Assembly: GCA_963797115.1 (NCBI GenBank)
Contig: CAWCOH010000002.1
Location: 248,001 to 312,000, forward strand
Direction of reading: 5' to 3'
Origin: AP-15 sp963797115
GTDB taxonomy: Bacteria > Pseudomonadota > Alphaproteobacteria > ATCC43930 > CGMCC-115725
DNA length: 64,000 nt
The notes beneath the pieces were generated by a model. The model saw nothing but the letters and a program-made list of their open reading frames with translations, was not told the origin of the DNA and ran no database searches. Shown one piece after another: positions 1 through 9,231 of this stretch (within the stretch, counting starts at the first letter, position 1; every line of letters begins with the position of its first letter). Position numbers and translations under genes: made by a program.

Positions 1-634
1 TTTTTTCCAGCTCGATATATTCCCAGACGTCGAGTTCGGTCCAGTTCGAAAGCGGAAAGATGCGCATCGATTCGCCTTGGCGCAGCCGCGTGTTGTAAAG
101 CCGCCAAAGCTCCGGCCGTTGGTTCTTCGGGTTCCAGCCATGCTCGACGGTGCGCAGCGAAAAAATCCGTTCCTTGGCGCGGCTCTTCTCCTCGTCGCGT
201 CGTGCCCCGCCGAACGCCGCGTCAAAGCCGTAGCGATCGAGCGCTTGCTTCAAGGCTTCGGTTTTCATCACGGCGGTGTGCAGCGCCGATCCCGAGGTGA
301 TCGGATTGATGCCGCGCGCTCTTCCGTCCTCGTTGATATGGACTAGGAGATCCAACTCGAGCTTGCGCGCAATATGGTCGCGGAACGCGATCATCTCGCG
401 GAATTTCCAGCCGGTGTCGATGTGCAGCAGCGGAAAGGGCGGCTTGCCGGGAAAAAACGCCTTGCGTGCCAAATGCAGCATGACGCTCGAATCCTTGCCG
501 ATCGAATAGAGCATCACCGGATTGCGGAATTCAGCTGCGACTTCGCGCATGATCCCGATCGATTCCGCTTCGAGGCGTTTCAGATGATCGGCCCGCAGTC
601 GGGCGGGCGCAACGAAGTCGACTGTAATGGACAA
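1..634 (-). CDS. cysD: Sulfate adenylyltransferase subunit 2, partial (left edge)
   Basis: Small subunit of ATP sulfurylase, which makes adenosine 5'-phosphosulfate from sulfate and ATP in sulfate assimilation. About 211 residues are visible and the C-terminus lies beyond the left edge. Translation shows the PP-loop SIGKDSSVMLHLA about 40 residues in, followed by LLHIDTGWKFREMI and the AFGGARRDEEKSRAKERIFS segment typical of CysD. The start is a TTG at 634 with AAAGGA six bases upstream; no ATG lies in frame nearby. CysD normally works with the GTPase CysN or a CysNC fusion, which would lie just outside the window on the same strand. Family assignment is firm. Confidence 0.93.
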   Translation of the reverse strand, partial: MSITVDFVAPARLRADHLKRLEAESIGIMREVAAEFRNPVMLYSIGKDSSVMLHLARKAFFPGKPPFPLLHIDTGWKFREMIAFRDHIARKLELDLLVHINEDGRARGINPITSGSALHTAVMKTEALKQALDRYGFDAAFGGARRDEEKSRAKERIFSLRTVEHGWNPKNQRPELWRLYNTRLRQGESMRIFPLSNWTELDVWEYIELEK

Positions 635-718
635 GTCGGATCCTTTGCCAATTGGCGTCAGCTTTCTTCGAGCCGAGAAGAGCGGTGTCGGCGCCATTGG
701 CGCCGGCACCGCAGCGGC

Positions 719-1909
719 TTAACTGAAGAAGCTGTTGTCGATATGGGTGATGCCGACCAGGGTCATCGTCGATCCATCCGGGAGGGTGATCGTCGTGTTG
801 CCACCTTGGACATTGGCGGTCGCGACAACATTGTCGATTGCGCCGGCGCTCTGGCCGGAGAAGGCTATGCTGTCGCCCTGTGACACATCGAACCCAAAGA
901 CCGTGTCGTGGCCGCCCGGCCCGCTCTCTTGGAGCAAGTCGGCACCGCTCCCGCCATAGATTGTGTTGCTGCCGGACCCGCCGTCGATCGTGTCGGAGCC
1001 GCCGCCGGCATGGATCACATCATTGCCAGCGCCACCAAAGATCTCGTCATGGCCCCCGCCGGCGTAGATCGTGTCGTGCCCGTCCCCGCCGTCGATCGTG
1101 TCGTGACCGCTGCCACCGTAAATCAGGTCGTGGCCGGCGCCCCCATCTATAAAGTCGTCGCCGCCGCCAGCGTGGATCGTGTCGTTTCCGGCCCCGCCGT
1201 AAATCGTGTCGTGACCAATGCCACCATAAATCAGGTCGTGGCCGGCGCCCCCATCTACAAAGTCGTCGCCCGCGCCACCGTAGATAGTGTCATCCCCGTC
1301 CCCGCCGTAGATCGTGTCGTGACCGCCGCCGCCACCGCTGTCGCCATAGATGAGATCATGGCCCGCGCCGCCATCGATCAGGTCATCGCCGACGCCGCCA
1401 TTGATCGTGTCGTTTCCGTCCCCGCCGTAAATCGTGTCGTTGCCATTGGCGCCGTATAGATGGTCGTGACCACTGCTCCCGTAAATCAGATCGTGGCCCT
1501 CTTCGCCATCGATCGTGACCTGTCCGCTGCCGGCGGTGATCGTGTCGTTGCCGCCACCGCCAAAAATGAGGCCCTGGCCTGATCCCCCAAAAATCAATTC
1601 ATCGCCGTTACCGCCGAGGATCGTGTCATTGCCGGACCCGGCTTGGATGGTATCGGGGCCATCACCGACGACCTCGACACCATAATTCCCTGTCAGCATA
1701 TTGAGGCTATGCCCGCCGTCCGAGAGTAGAGCAACGCCTTGATAGCCTGGTGGCAAAGGGTAGGAGGTCCCGAGCGGGGAAGTGATAACCTCAAGATTGA
1801 ATTGGCCGAGAACCGGTGGCGGCAGGTTGGTTCCATCCGGCGTCGTGGCGACGTTGACGGCCTGCCCGGTAGCGAAGAACGTGTACTGTCCGCCTGGAAT
1901 AGATGCCAT
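719..1909 (-). CDS. RTX-type calcium-binding repeat protein
   Basis: About 396 residues. From roughly residue 95 to 320 it is a run of glycine/aspartate-rich nonapeptides (GGxGxDxIx, e.g. GGAGHDLIYGG, GGDGNDTI) that fold into calcium-binding parallel beta-rolls in RTX proteins. A C-terminal segment (VFGFDVSQGDSIAF) resembles the end domain of secreted RTX proteins, which are usually exported by type I secretion. The start at 1909 is chosen because GAGGGA lies seven bases upstream; an upstream ATG at 1966 lacks such a site. No catalytic domain is visible, and no HlyB/HlyD/TolC genes are in the window. The nonapeptide block contains a recent 108-bp (36-residue) internal duplication. Function beyond calcium binding is unknown. 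Confidence 0.85.
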   Translation of the reverse strand: MASIPGGQYTFFATGQAVNVATTPDGTNLPPPVLGQFNLEVITSPLGTSYPLPPGYQGVALLSDGGHSLNMLTGNYGVEVVGDGPDTIQAGSGNDTILGGNGDELIFGGSGQGLIFGGGGNDTITAGSGQVTIDGEEGHDLIYGSSGHDHLYGANGNDTIYGGDGNDTINGGVGDDLIDGGAGHDLIYGDSGGGGGHDTIYGGDGDDTIYGGAGDDFVDGGAGHDLIYGGIGHDTIYGGAGNDTIHAGGGDDFIDGGAGHDLIYGGSGHDTIDGGDGHDTIYAGGGHDEIFGGAGNDVIHAGGGSDTIDGGSGSNTIYGGSGADLLQESGPGGHDTVFGFDVSQGDSIAFSGQSAGAIDNVVATANVQGGNTTITLPDGSTMTLVGITHIDNSFFS

Positions 1910-2542
1910 TGCCGGTTCCCTCGAATGGCGTTGCGCGATGTCCTGCGGCAGAACGTAAAGCGCCAATGGTTACGAGAAAGACACCAGCGACGGCGTCAGC
2001 GAAATTTTTCGTTAGCAATTTTCCGGTTATGCGTGGTTATTGAAATCAAGCGGAGTGGTTCAATTCCAGGATTATTTTGGGACTACTATTATCTGCTCTC
2101 GATCAACGCGCGGCGAGGATTTCTCCCAGCAGCAGGAGATCGTCCCGACGCTTGCGGACGACCGCGCCGCGGTGGCGAGCCGTGCGACACTGCTGGACCG
2201 CCGACGTATTGGCCGCGGTCGTGTTCATATCCCCTGACGACCTGGTCTTTCTCGACTTCTTCGCCTGTGCTCGGATCGTGCAGCCGACGGGTGATCCGAG
2301 TTATGGGGCGTGCTCGTTCCGCCTGATCCTCGTAATTGGCAGTGAGCCTGGACTCCGATAGTTCGGAGACGTCTTGCCCTCCAACCTGGTCCTACTAATC
2401 GCCCCCGCCCTCTCCCGGCGCTCCTGCCAAACCCGGCGTAGGCGAATGGGCTTCGCGCGCGCCGTGGCGGGCGCCAGGTAGATCGGACAGGACAGCGATA
2501 AGGGGCGCAGGTGCCCTCTCCAACTCACCCGTGGCATGGCGA
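1910..2542. other. Intergenic region, no gene recognised
   Basis: This stretch separates the RTX gene from the hydroxy-acid dehydrogenase operon. Reading frames in it are short and show no family resemblance. It presumably holds the RTX promoter near 1910-2000 and decayed DNA; the only recognisable coding relic is the ligase fragment just beyond its right end. Confidence 0.4.
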
Positions 2543-2632
2543 TCCTCCCTGGACGGCCCAACGATATCCGTCGTACTTGATCTCCAGCAGCCATTCCGGG
2601 CCTGGCGCAGGCGCGTCAGCCAGTTTGCTAAG
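2543..2632 (-). pseudogene. Relic of ATP-dependent DNA ligase (LigD-like) adenylation motif
   Basis: Thirty codons on the minus strand read PAPGPEWLLEIKYDGYRWAV. This matches motif I (K-x-D-G-x-R, the adenylated lysine) and its lead-in in bacterial LigD-type ATP-dependent DNA ligases. A TAG lies upstream in frame and similarity stops downstream, so only this ~90-bp piece remains. Very short, but the motif is distinctive. Confidence 0.5.
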
Positions 2633-2797
2633 CTAACCGGAGGCGAGGGCCCTCCAACCCACGCCCCACACGCTGCCAAGCCACCCGCGGCGCACAGCTC
2701 AGCCCCGCTCCGCGGGGGATTGCCGTGGGATGCGAAAATACGCAAAGTTGTTGGCTGGGATCGGTATTCTTCGAGAACGTTTGGGAGAACAGCGCCG

Positions 2798-3991
2798 ATG
2801 AGGATCGACCGAGCCATCAACATCGAAGACCTGCACCGCATGGCCAAGCGGCGGCTGCCGAAGATCGCCTTCGACTTCATCGAAGGCGGGCTCGAGGACG
2901 AGCGTGGGCTCGAAACCAACACTTCTGCTTTCCACAAGCACAAATTGCTGCCGCGCTATCTCGTCGATGTATCGAAGCGCGACCAGACGAAGACGATCTT
3001 CGGCCAGACCTTTGCGAGCCCGTTCGGAATTTCGCCGACCGGTGGGGTGAGCCTCTTCCGCGATCATGGCGACCTGATGCTGGCCGAGGCCGCGCGCGAC
3101 GCGAACATCCCTTATATCATGTCGGGCGCCAGCAACGAGACGATCGAGGCCGCGGCAAAGATCGCTCCGAAGAACCACTGGTATCAGCTCTATGCCGCGC
3201 GCGATCCCGCGATCAACGCCGATTTGATCAAGCGCACCGCCGATGCCGGGCTCGGAGCGCTGGTGCTGACGGTCGATACCCCGGTCGGCTCGAAGCGCGA
3301 GCGCAACATTCGCAACGGCTTCGCCAATATCCGCGGCGGGCTGTTCCAGGCGCTGAGCCTCAAACCTTCGATCCTCGCTGAGGCGCTGACCCATCCCGGC
3401 TGGATCGTCGAGTACTTCAAACGCGGCGGCGGCACACCGATGCAGGGCAACTGGCAGCCCTACGCGCCGCCGGGCTCGGACGCCGAAGCGGTCTACAAGC
3501 ACTCGAGCTCATTGCGTCCGTTCAACGCGCAGACTTGGCGCGATCTGGAGACCTACCGCAAGCTCTTCCCGCGCGCCCTGGTAGTAAAGGGCATCATGAG
3601 CCCGGCCGACGCGCTGCGGGCGCTCGACGTCGGTTGCGACGGAATCCTCGTCTCCAACCATGGCGGGCGCCAACTCGATCAGGCACCGGGCTCGCTCGAC
3701 GTCTTGCCGGCGATCAAGGCCGCGGTCGGCGACAAGCTGACCTTGCTGCTCGACAGTGGGGTTCGCCGTGGCGCCGATATCCTGATTGCGCTCTGTCTGG
3801 GCGCCGATTTCTGCTTTATGGGGCGCCCGACGCTCTACGGCGCGGCGGCGGGCGGGTTGCCCGGCGTCAAGAAGGCAATCGACATCTTCGTCAAAGAGAT
3901 CGACCTCGTCATGGGCCAGATCGGCTGTCCCAGCCTCGATCAGCTCGGCCCGGACTTTCTGTGGCGCGACGACTGGGCGCGCAACGCCTGA
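2798..3991 (+). CDS. FMN-dependent alpha-hydroxy-acid dehydrogenase (lactate/mandelate type), copy 1
   Basis: A 397-residue flavoenzyme that oxidises an (S)-2-hydroxy acid to the 2-oxo acid, passing electrons to oxygen or the respiratory chain. The TIM-barrel FMN_dh fold is shown by SNHGGRQLD (catalytic His288 and substrate-binding Arg291), the FMN-phosphate segment LLDSGVRRGADI (319-328), VVKG (Lys264) and the C-terminal MGRPTLYG. The conserved tyrosine of the N-terminal FDYxxGG motif is phenylalanine here (Phe27), unlike copy 2. The ATG at 2798 gives the family's normal N-terminus; the reading frame is open further upstream without homology. It lies 20 bp upstream of copy 2, likely one operon. 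The substrate (lactate, mandelate, glycolate or other) cannot be told from sequence. Confidence 0.92.
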   Translation: MRIDRAINIEDLHRMAKRRLPKIAFDFIEGGLEDERGLETNTSAFHKHKLLPRYLVDVSKRDQTKTIFGQTFASPFGISPTGGVSLFRDHGDLMLAEAARDANIPYIMSGASNETIEAAAKIAPKNHWYQLYAARDPAINADLIKRTADAGLGALVLTVDTPVGSKRERNIRNGFANIRGGLFQALSLKPSILAEALTHPGWIVEYFKRGGGTPMQGNWQPYAPPGSDAEAVYKHSSSLRPFNAQTWRDLETYRKLFPRALVVKGIMSPADALRALDVGCDGILVSNHGGRQLDQAPGSLDVLPAIKAAVGDKLTLLLDSGVRRGADILIALCLGADFCFMGRPTLYGAAAGGLPGVKKAIDIFVKEIDLVMGQIGCPSLDQLGPDFLWRDDWARNA

Positions 3992-4011
3992 CTGCGAGAG
4001 ATCATCGAGCC

Positions 4012-5205
4012 ATGAACTTCGACCAAGCCGTCAACATCGAAGACCTGCACCGGATCGCCAAGCGCAAACTGCCGAAGATTATCTTCGATTACATCGAGGG
4101 CGGGGTCGAGGACGAGCGCGGCTTGGCCCGCAACGAGGCGGCGTTTCACAAGCACAGGCTATTGCCGCGCTATCTGGTCGACGTGTCCAAGCGCGACCAG
4201 TCTGCAAGCGTATTCGGCCGGACCTATTCGAGCCCGTTCGGCATTTCCCCCACTGGCGGCGTCGGCCTCTACCGGCGCGAAGGCGAGGTGATGCTGGCGC
4301 AGGCCGCGGCAGCGGCGAACATCCCGTACATCATGTCGGGCGGCAGCAACGCTTCGATGGAGGAGGCGGTCCGAGCAGCGCCGAACAATGTCTGGTTCCA
4401 GCTCTATGCCGCCAAGGACGCCAACGTAACCGACGCGTTGATCGGACGGGCCCGCGACGCCGGGGTCGGCGCTCTGGTGCTGACCGTCGACGTGCCGGTG
4501 CATCCCAAGCGCGAACGCAACTACCGCAACGGCTTCTCCCGGATCCGCGGTGGCGGCGTCATGGAATCATTGAAGCTGAAGCCGTCGATCCTATTGGAGG
4601 CCGTGACCCATCCTGCTTGGGTCATCGAATATATGCGGCTCGGCGGCGCGCCGACTTTGGGTAATTGGGCGCCCCACGCCGGCAATGGTGCGAGCACCGA
4701 GGACGTCATCGCGTTCGGCCGCGGGCAGACCCCGGCCGCGGCACAGACCTGGCGCGACCTCGAACGCTACCGCCGCCTCTTCCCCCGCCCGCTCGTCGTC
4801 AAGGGCATCCTGAACCCGGCCGACGCGGTTCGCGCCGCGGAAATCGGCGTCGACGGCATCATCGTCTCGAACCATGGCGGCCGCCAACTCGATCAGGCAC
4901 CGGCCTCGATCGAGGCGCTGCCGGCGATCAAGGCGGCGGTTGGCGACAAATTGACCGTTATGCTCGATAGCGGGGTCAGGCGTGGCGCCGACATCCTGAT
5001 CGCCTTTTGTCTCGGCGCCCAGTTCGTCTTCTTCGGCCGTCCGACGCTCTACGGCGCGGTCGCCGGCGGGCTTCCCGGCGTCCAGAAGGCGCTCGGCATT
5101 TTCCGAGGCGAGATCGACCTCGTCATGGGCCAGATCGGCTGCCCGAGCCTCGATCAGCTCGGACCGGATTTTCTGTGGCGCGAGGACTGGACGCAGAACC
5201 GCTAA
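4012..5205 (+). CDS. FMN-dependent alpha-hydroxy-acid dehydrogenase, copy 2
   Basis: A 397-residue paralogue of the preceding gene, collinear over its full length with the same SNHGGRQLD catalytic block and FMN-binding segment LLDSG/VRRGADI. It keeps the canonical Tyr27 in FDYIEGG. It begins 20 bp after the copy-1 stop with GAGAG upstream, so it is probably translated from the same mRNA. The pair arose by tandem duplication but has diverged considerably, which suggests different substrates or a heteromeric enzyme rather than a recent copy. Its stop faces the stop of a convergent MFS gene 17 bp away. Confidence 0.92.
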   Translation: MNFDQAVNIEDLHRIAKRKLPKIIFDYIEGGVEDERGLARNEAAFHKHRLLPRYLVDVSKRDQSASVFGRTYSSPFGISPTGGVGLYRREGEVMLAQAAAAANIPYIMSGGSNASMEEAVRAAPNNVWFQLYAAKDANVTDALIGRARDAGVGALVLTVDVPVHPKRERNYRNGFSRIRGGGVMESLKLKPSILLEAVTHPAWVIEYMRLGGAPTLGNWAPHAGNGASTEDVIAFGRGQTPAAAQTWRDLERYRRLFPRPLVVKGILNPADAVRAAEIGVDGIIVSNHGGRQLDQAPASIEALPAIKAAVGDKLTVMLDSGVRRGADILIAFCLGAQFVFFGRPTLYGAVAGGLPGVQKALGIFRGEIDLVMGQIGCPSLDQLGPDFLWREDWTQNR

Positions 5206-5222
5206 CGCGGCCCTGCCCTCTG

Positions 5223-6638
5223 TCAGTAGCCGACGGATTGCGCCACGGGCCTGGCTGGGGCAGCGGCCCCACGGTCGTGCGCCTCATCTATCTCTTCGAA
5301 GGTGCGGCCCTTGGTTTCGGGGCCGAACACCCAGAAACCGATGATGCCGAGAATGTACCAGCAGGCGAAATAGACGAAGGCCGGGCCGAGCATGACCAGA
5401 TTTGGCGCCGCCGGCTTGATGATGTCGCCAGCTCCCATGATCACCGCGAGGCCTGCCGGCCCCAGGACCTTGCCGCCGAGATTACCGATGCCGTAGCTCA
5501 TGCCCATGCCACTCGATCGCAGCCGGGCCGGCCAGATCTCCGACATGTAGGGCCCGACGACCGTGTAGATCGAGCTGCTGAAAAACCCTCCCGCGAGCAT
5601 CAGCATGTAGAACAGTGACCAGCCGCCGATAAAGACGTTGTGGAGGTAGCCTGCAGACACCGTCAGTAGTGCCGCCATTCCGCAGGCGAGGCTGCCGGCG
5701 CCGCGGCGCCCCATCGGCTCGATCAGCGCGGTGATGAAAAACCGGCCGAGGATCCCCGACACGCCCATAAAAACCATCAGGAACGCCGCATGCGCCGGGG
5801 TAGTGTTGAGCACGATGACCAGCAATGTCGCCCCCCAAAGCCCGAACGAGGCTCCGCCGGTCTGGGTCAGCCCGGTCATACACCCGGCGGCGACCAGCTT
5901 CGGGTATTTGAACAGATCGAGCCAGCGCGTCCGTTCGATGGCCGGCAGCGTTGGCGGCAAGATGATCTCCTTGGGATCGATCATCAGCGCCCAGGCGAGC
6001 GAGCGGCGCGCCTCCTCGTGCCGTCCCATCCGGATCAGCCAGCGCGGTGATTCCGGCACCCAGTAGCGGATCATGAAGACCAGCACGAGTGGCGACAGAC
6101 CGACGAGGAGCAGATAACGCCAGCCGATGATCGGCAGCAGCCACGAGGCCACCAAGCCGGCCAGCATGCCGGCGCCCGGCAGCAAGGTCGTGACCAGGGC
6201 GCTGACCCAGCCGCGCTTATAGGCCGGGATGAACTCCTGCACCAGCGGGAGGTCGATCGTGAAGATGCCGGCATTGCCGACGCCGACAAAGACCCGGAAG
6301 AACACCAGGAACAGCCAGCCCGGGATCAGGGCATTCGGCTCCGGCGTAAAAACCAGGACCCCGGTGGCGAGCGAGATCATGACCGCCGACCAGATGAACA
6401 CCGTACGCCGGCCGATCCGATCGCCGAGCCAACCCCAAATGAAGGCACCCGGGACCGCACCGAGACCGGAAGCCAGGAGGATCGCGCCGCCCTGCCAATA
6501 GGGCAACTGCCATTCCTTGGTCAGCGCCGCGGTGACGTAGCCGATCAGGAAGAAATCGAAGAAATCGAGAAGATCGGCAATGTTAGCCGTGCAGATCAGC
6601 TTCCACTGATTGGACGACAGCTTCTTCTGCCGCTCCAA
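5223..6638 (-). CDS. MFS transporter (sugar/acid:H+ symporter type)
   Basis: A 471-residue major facilitator with 12 predicted membrane segments. The A-like motif GWLGDRIGRRTVF lies between segments 2 and 3, and the sugar-porter-like PESPRWL motif precedes the central loop; PETKGRTFEEID closes the C-terminus, as in the sugar/metabolite symporter branch. It sits in the inner membrane and probably imports the acid handled by the neighbouring dehydrogenases (inference from position). The start is TTG at 6638: GGGAGGA lies 12 bp upstream and a TAG closes the frame just before it. It is transcribed divergently from the lipoprotein gene at 6868. Confidence 0.85.
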   Translation of the reverse strand: MERQKKLSSNQWKLICTANIADLLDFFDFFLIGYVTAALTKEWQLPYWQGGAILLASGLGAVPGAFIWGWLGDRIGRRTVFIWSAVMISLATGVLVFTPEPNALIPGWLFLVFFRVFVGVGNAGIFTIDLPLVQEFIPAYKRGWVSALVTTLLPGAGMLAGLVASWLLPIIGWRYLLLVGLSPLVLVFMIRYWVPESPRWLIRMGRHEEARRSLAWALMIDPKEIILPPTLPAIERTRWLDLFKYPKLVAAGCMTGLTQTGGASFGLWGATLLVIVLNTTPAHAAFLMVFMGVSGILGRFFITALIEPMGRRGAGSLACGMAALLTVSAGYLHNVFIGGWSLFYMLMLAGGFFSSSIYTVVGPYMSEIWPARLRSSGMGMSYGIGNLGGKVLGPAGLAVIMGAGDIIKPAAPNLVMLGPAFVYFACWYILGIIGFWVFGPETKGRTFEEIDEAHDRGAAAPARPVAQSVGY

Positions 6639-6867
6639 TCGATCACCCTATCCTCCCTTACCGCTATAGCGCACGCCGCTACGGTGGACGATAAACGTCT
6701 CGTTGCGCGGCCGTTTCCGACCGCAAACAGTATCTGTAGCCGGTCTTGCCGGCAACCGTTGAAAGATCGCGGCGCGCAGCCCAGCACTTCCGAGAGCCGC
6801 CGTTCCATTGTAGGTTCGTCGCTGCAAGCGGGGCGTTCCCCGCCTCTTGCGCGATGGAGGAAACACA

Positions 6868-7341
6868 GTGAGACGTTTGCTTGTCTTCGGATTGTTGCTC
6901 GCGTTGGTGGCTTGCGCCCAGCAGCAACCGCCGCCCGCCGCTACCGCGTCGCCACCGCAAGTCGCCGTGGCGCCGCCACCCCCGCCTGCCCCGCCACCAC
7001 CCCCGCCGCCGCGGATGTCCTTCGACGGACTCTACAAGGGCACGATGTCGCAGACCGCGTCCACCCAGACCACCGGTACGCTCGTCGGCGGGGGCTGCGA
7101 ACCTGATAGACCCGTCAGCATGAGGGTCAAGCGCGGCACCGTGCGCATTTGGTATCAGAACCATAATGGGCATACGCTGCACTATCGCGGCAAGATCGAC
7201 GCCTCGGGCAAGATGAACGCCTGGCATACCAACCGGGGCGACAGCCAGTCGATCCTGGCGGGCCAGATCAGCGGCGACACAGCCAATCTCGATTTGAACC
7301 GCGGCCGTTGCTACTACACGGTGGCGCTGACCAGGACCTGA
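6868..7341 (+). CDS. Proline-rich lipoprotein, unknown function
   Basis: About 157 residues. The N-terminus has an Arg-rich start, a hydrophobic stretch and the lipobox LVAC, so it should be lipidated and anchored in an envelope membrane. A low-complexity Ala/Pro linker (PPPPPAPPPPPPPR) leads to a ~105-residue C-terminal domain with two cysteines (GGGCEPDRP and GRCYYTVAL) that could form a disulfide and a predicted beta-rich pattern. GTG at 6868 is chosen because GGAGGA sits six bases upstream; a TTG 21 bp earlier has no site. Similar lipoproteins are common in Rhizobiales, with no known function. Confidence 0.75.
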   Translation: MRRLLVFGLLLALVACAQQQPPPAATASPPQVAVAPPPPPAPPPPPPPRMSFDGLYKGTMSQTASTQTTGTLVGGGCEPDRPVSMRVKRGTVRIWYQNHNGHTLHYRGKIDASGKMNAWHTNRGDSQSILAGQISGDTANLDLNRGRCYYTVALTRT

Positions 7342-7358
7342 GCCCCCGCGGCGCCGGT

Positions 7359-9161
7359 CTACCCCGGCGCGCGCTGCAGGATGGCGGCGGTAGCACCGGC
7401 GGAGTAGCCGGGGGCGACGCGCACATCGACGACGCAAACCCTGCCGGCGCGCACCGCGGCGACGGCCTCCCGCATCGCCGGCACCAACTTCTTCGGGTCC
7501 TCGACCGGTCCGACGCCGGTGCAGCCCTGGCCGCGCGCCATCGTCGCCAAGTCGATGTCGGGCTCGCGGATCGCTTGGCCGATCCAGCGGTTCTCGGGCG
7601 GCCGGCCGCGCTGTAATGCGACCCGCTCCTGGTGCAGCTCGTCGTTGAAGAAGGAGCGGTTGTTGGCGACGACGACGAGCAGCGGGACGCTGTTGCGCAC
7701 CGCCGTCCACAATGCCGTGACACCCATCAGGAAGTCGCCGTCGCCGAGCACCGCGACCGGCAGCCGCTCGCTGCCGCTGTCGCGCAACGCCAATGCCGCG
7801 CCGACCGACATCCCCGGACCCGAGCCGATGCCGCCGCCGCCGTCGGTGCCGAGATAGTCGAGCGGGTGGCGAAACTCCGACAGCCCGTCGGCCCAGGATA
7901 ACGGCAGGCGGATCATCGTCTTCGGGGCGTCGCCGAGCACCGCGTGCAAGGCCGTCGCGATGTGCGGCACCTGGATGATCGACGCCTCGTCGAGCGCCGA
8001 CAAGGGCGGCGGGCCGGGGCGCGACCCGGGCTCCGGCAGGGACGGCGGGCTTGGCCGCAACACCTTGACCGCGGCGAGCAGCGGCGGCACGGCGGCGTCC
8101 GGGTCAGCCAGCAGGTAGACGTCGACCGGCGGCAGGCCCTGGTAATCCATGCTCCAGCCGTTATGGACGTACTGGTCGACCGAGACCTGGACGATCTTCG
8201 CTGCCACCGGCTTGCCGGCATAAGCGGTGCGCAGGGTGCCGGCGAGGTCGACCCAGTCGAGGCTGAGGATCACATCGGCCTCGATGAGGGGCACCGTCCC
8301 GCCGACATGCAGCGGATGGTCGGTCGGGAAGGTGGCGCCCGATTTGCGGTCGGTCACCACCCGGGCGCCGAGCGCCTCGGCGAGGGCGACGCGCCGCTGC
8401 CATGCCGCGGGGTCGCGCGACCCGCGCCCGGCGAGGATCACCGGACGCCGCGCGCCGGCGAGCAACTCGGCCGCCTGGCGCACCAAGGCACCGCCCGGCT
8501 CCGGCATCACCGGCGGCCCATGGCGGGCGACCGCCGGCGCCGGCGGCAGCGCGGTGACCTCGTCCTCCTGCAGGGCGAGGTCGAAATTGACGTAGACCGG
8601 TCCTTGCGGTGCGGTGTTGGCGATCAGCCAGGCGCGCAGGATCGCCTCCTGGGCCGCGCCGACCGAGGCCGGCTGGTCGTCCCATTTGGTGAAGTTGCGG
8701 ATCAGCGCACCCTGGTCGCGCGCGGTGTGGATCCACTCGATCCACGGCCGCCGCCGCGTCGAGTCCATAGGGCCGGTGGCGCCGAGCACGAGCACCGGGG
8801 CGCGGTCGCACCACGCGTTGAAGATCGCCATCGTCGCATGCATCAGCCCGACATTGCTGTGCACGAACGCGGCCATCGGCCGCCCGGTCACCTTGGCCCA
8901 GCCGTGCGCCAGGGCGACCGCACTCTCCTCATGCAGGCACAACAGCATGCGCGGCCGGGTGTTGCCGAGATAGTTGACGAGGCTGTCGTGGATGCCGCGA
9001 TAGCTGGCCCCCGGATTGAGCGCCACATAGGGAATGTCGAGCTCGCGCAGCATCGCGGCGATGGCGTCGCTGCCCCATACCCGGTTCGACGGCGCGCTCG
9101 GCACCGGCCGGTCGATCTCGTTGCCGGCATGCTCGGCGCGGCGCGCGGACGCATCGTCCAT
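7359..9161 (-). CDS. Thiamine-diphosphate-dependent 2-oxo acid decarboxylase / acetolactate-synthase-like enzyme
   Basis: A 600-residue ThDP enzyme with three domains in order: Pyr domain with the catalytic glutamate in LHEESAVALA (Glu78), a central domain (~225-370), and the PP domain with the ThDP/Mg motif GDGDFLMG (473-) followed by ANN at 500-501, the spacing expected of the family. Such enzymes decarboxylate 2-oxo acids (benzoylformate, pyruvate, others) or condense them. The start at 9161 follows GGGAGGAAAAACC. Beside two hydroxy-acid dehydrogenases it could take their 2-oxo acid product to an aldehyde, as MdlC does after MdlB in the mandelate pathway; that link is inference, and no aldehyde dehydrogenase is present. 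Confidence 0.87.
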   Translation of the reverse strand: MDDASARRAEHAGNEIDRPVPSAPSNRVWGSDAIAAMLRELDIPYVALNPGASYRGIHDSLVNYLGNTRPRMLLCLHEESAVALAHGWAKVTGRPMAAFVHSNVGLMHATMAIFNAWCDRAPVLVLGATGPMDSTRRRPWIEWIHTARDQGALIRNFTKWDDQPASVGAAQEAILRAWLIANTAPQGPVYVNFDLALQEDEVTALPPAPAVARHGPPVMPEPGGALVRQAAELLAGARRPVILAGRGSRDPAAWQRRVALAEALGARVVTDRKSGATFPTDHPLHVGGTVPLIEADVILSLDWVDLAGTLRTAYAGKPVAAKIVQVSVDQYVHNGWSMDYQGLPPVDVYLLADPDAAVPPLLAAVKVLRPSPPSLPEPGSRPGPPPLSALDEASIIQVPHIATALHAVLGDAPKTMIRLPLSWADGLSEFRHPLDYLGTDGGGGIGSGPGMSVGAALALRDSGSERLPVAVLGDGDFLMGVTALWTAVRNSVPLLVVVANNRSFFNDELHQERVALQRGRPPENRWIGQAIREPDIDLATMARGQGCTGVGPVEDPKKLVPAMREAVAAVRAGRVCVVDVRVAPGYSAGATAAILQRAPG

Positions 9162-9231
9162 GGTTTTTCCTCCCTGCGAAGCAGAGCCATTCGGATCGAA
9201 TAGGCGGCATTTCGCCGCTTGCGACAAGGCT

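Noticed and set aside
1000..1640. Regular short repeats that could suggest a CRISPR array
   Set aside because: The repeats are 27- and 36/108-bp units in one reading frame coding RTX nonapeptides, with no unique spacers.
6679..7710. 343-codon minus-strand frame
   Set aside because: Overlaps the lipoprotein and ThDP genes in antisense or another frame; composition is typical of GC-rich shadows.
7944..9203. 419-codon plus-strand frame
   Set aside because: Shadow of the ThDP enzyme on the other strand, with low-complexity Arg/Gly/Asp translation and no start signal.
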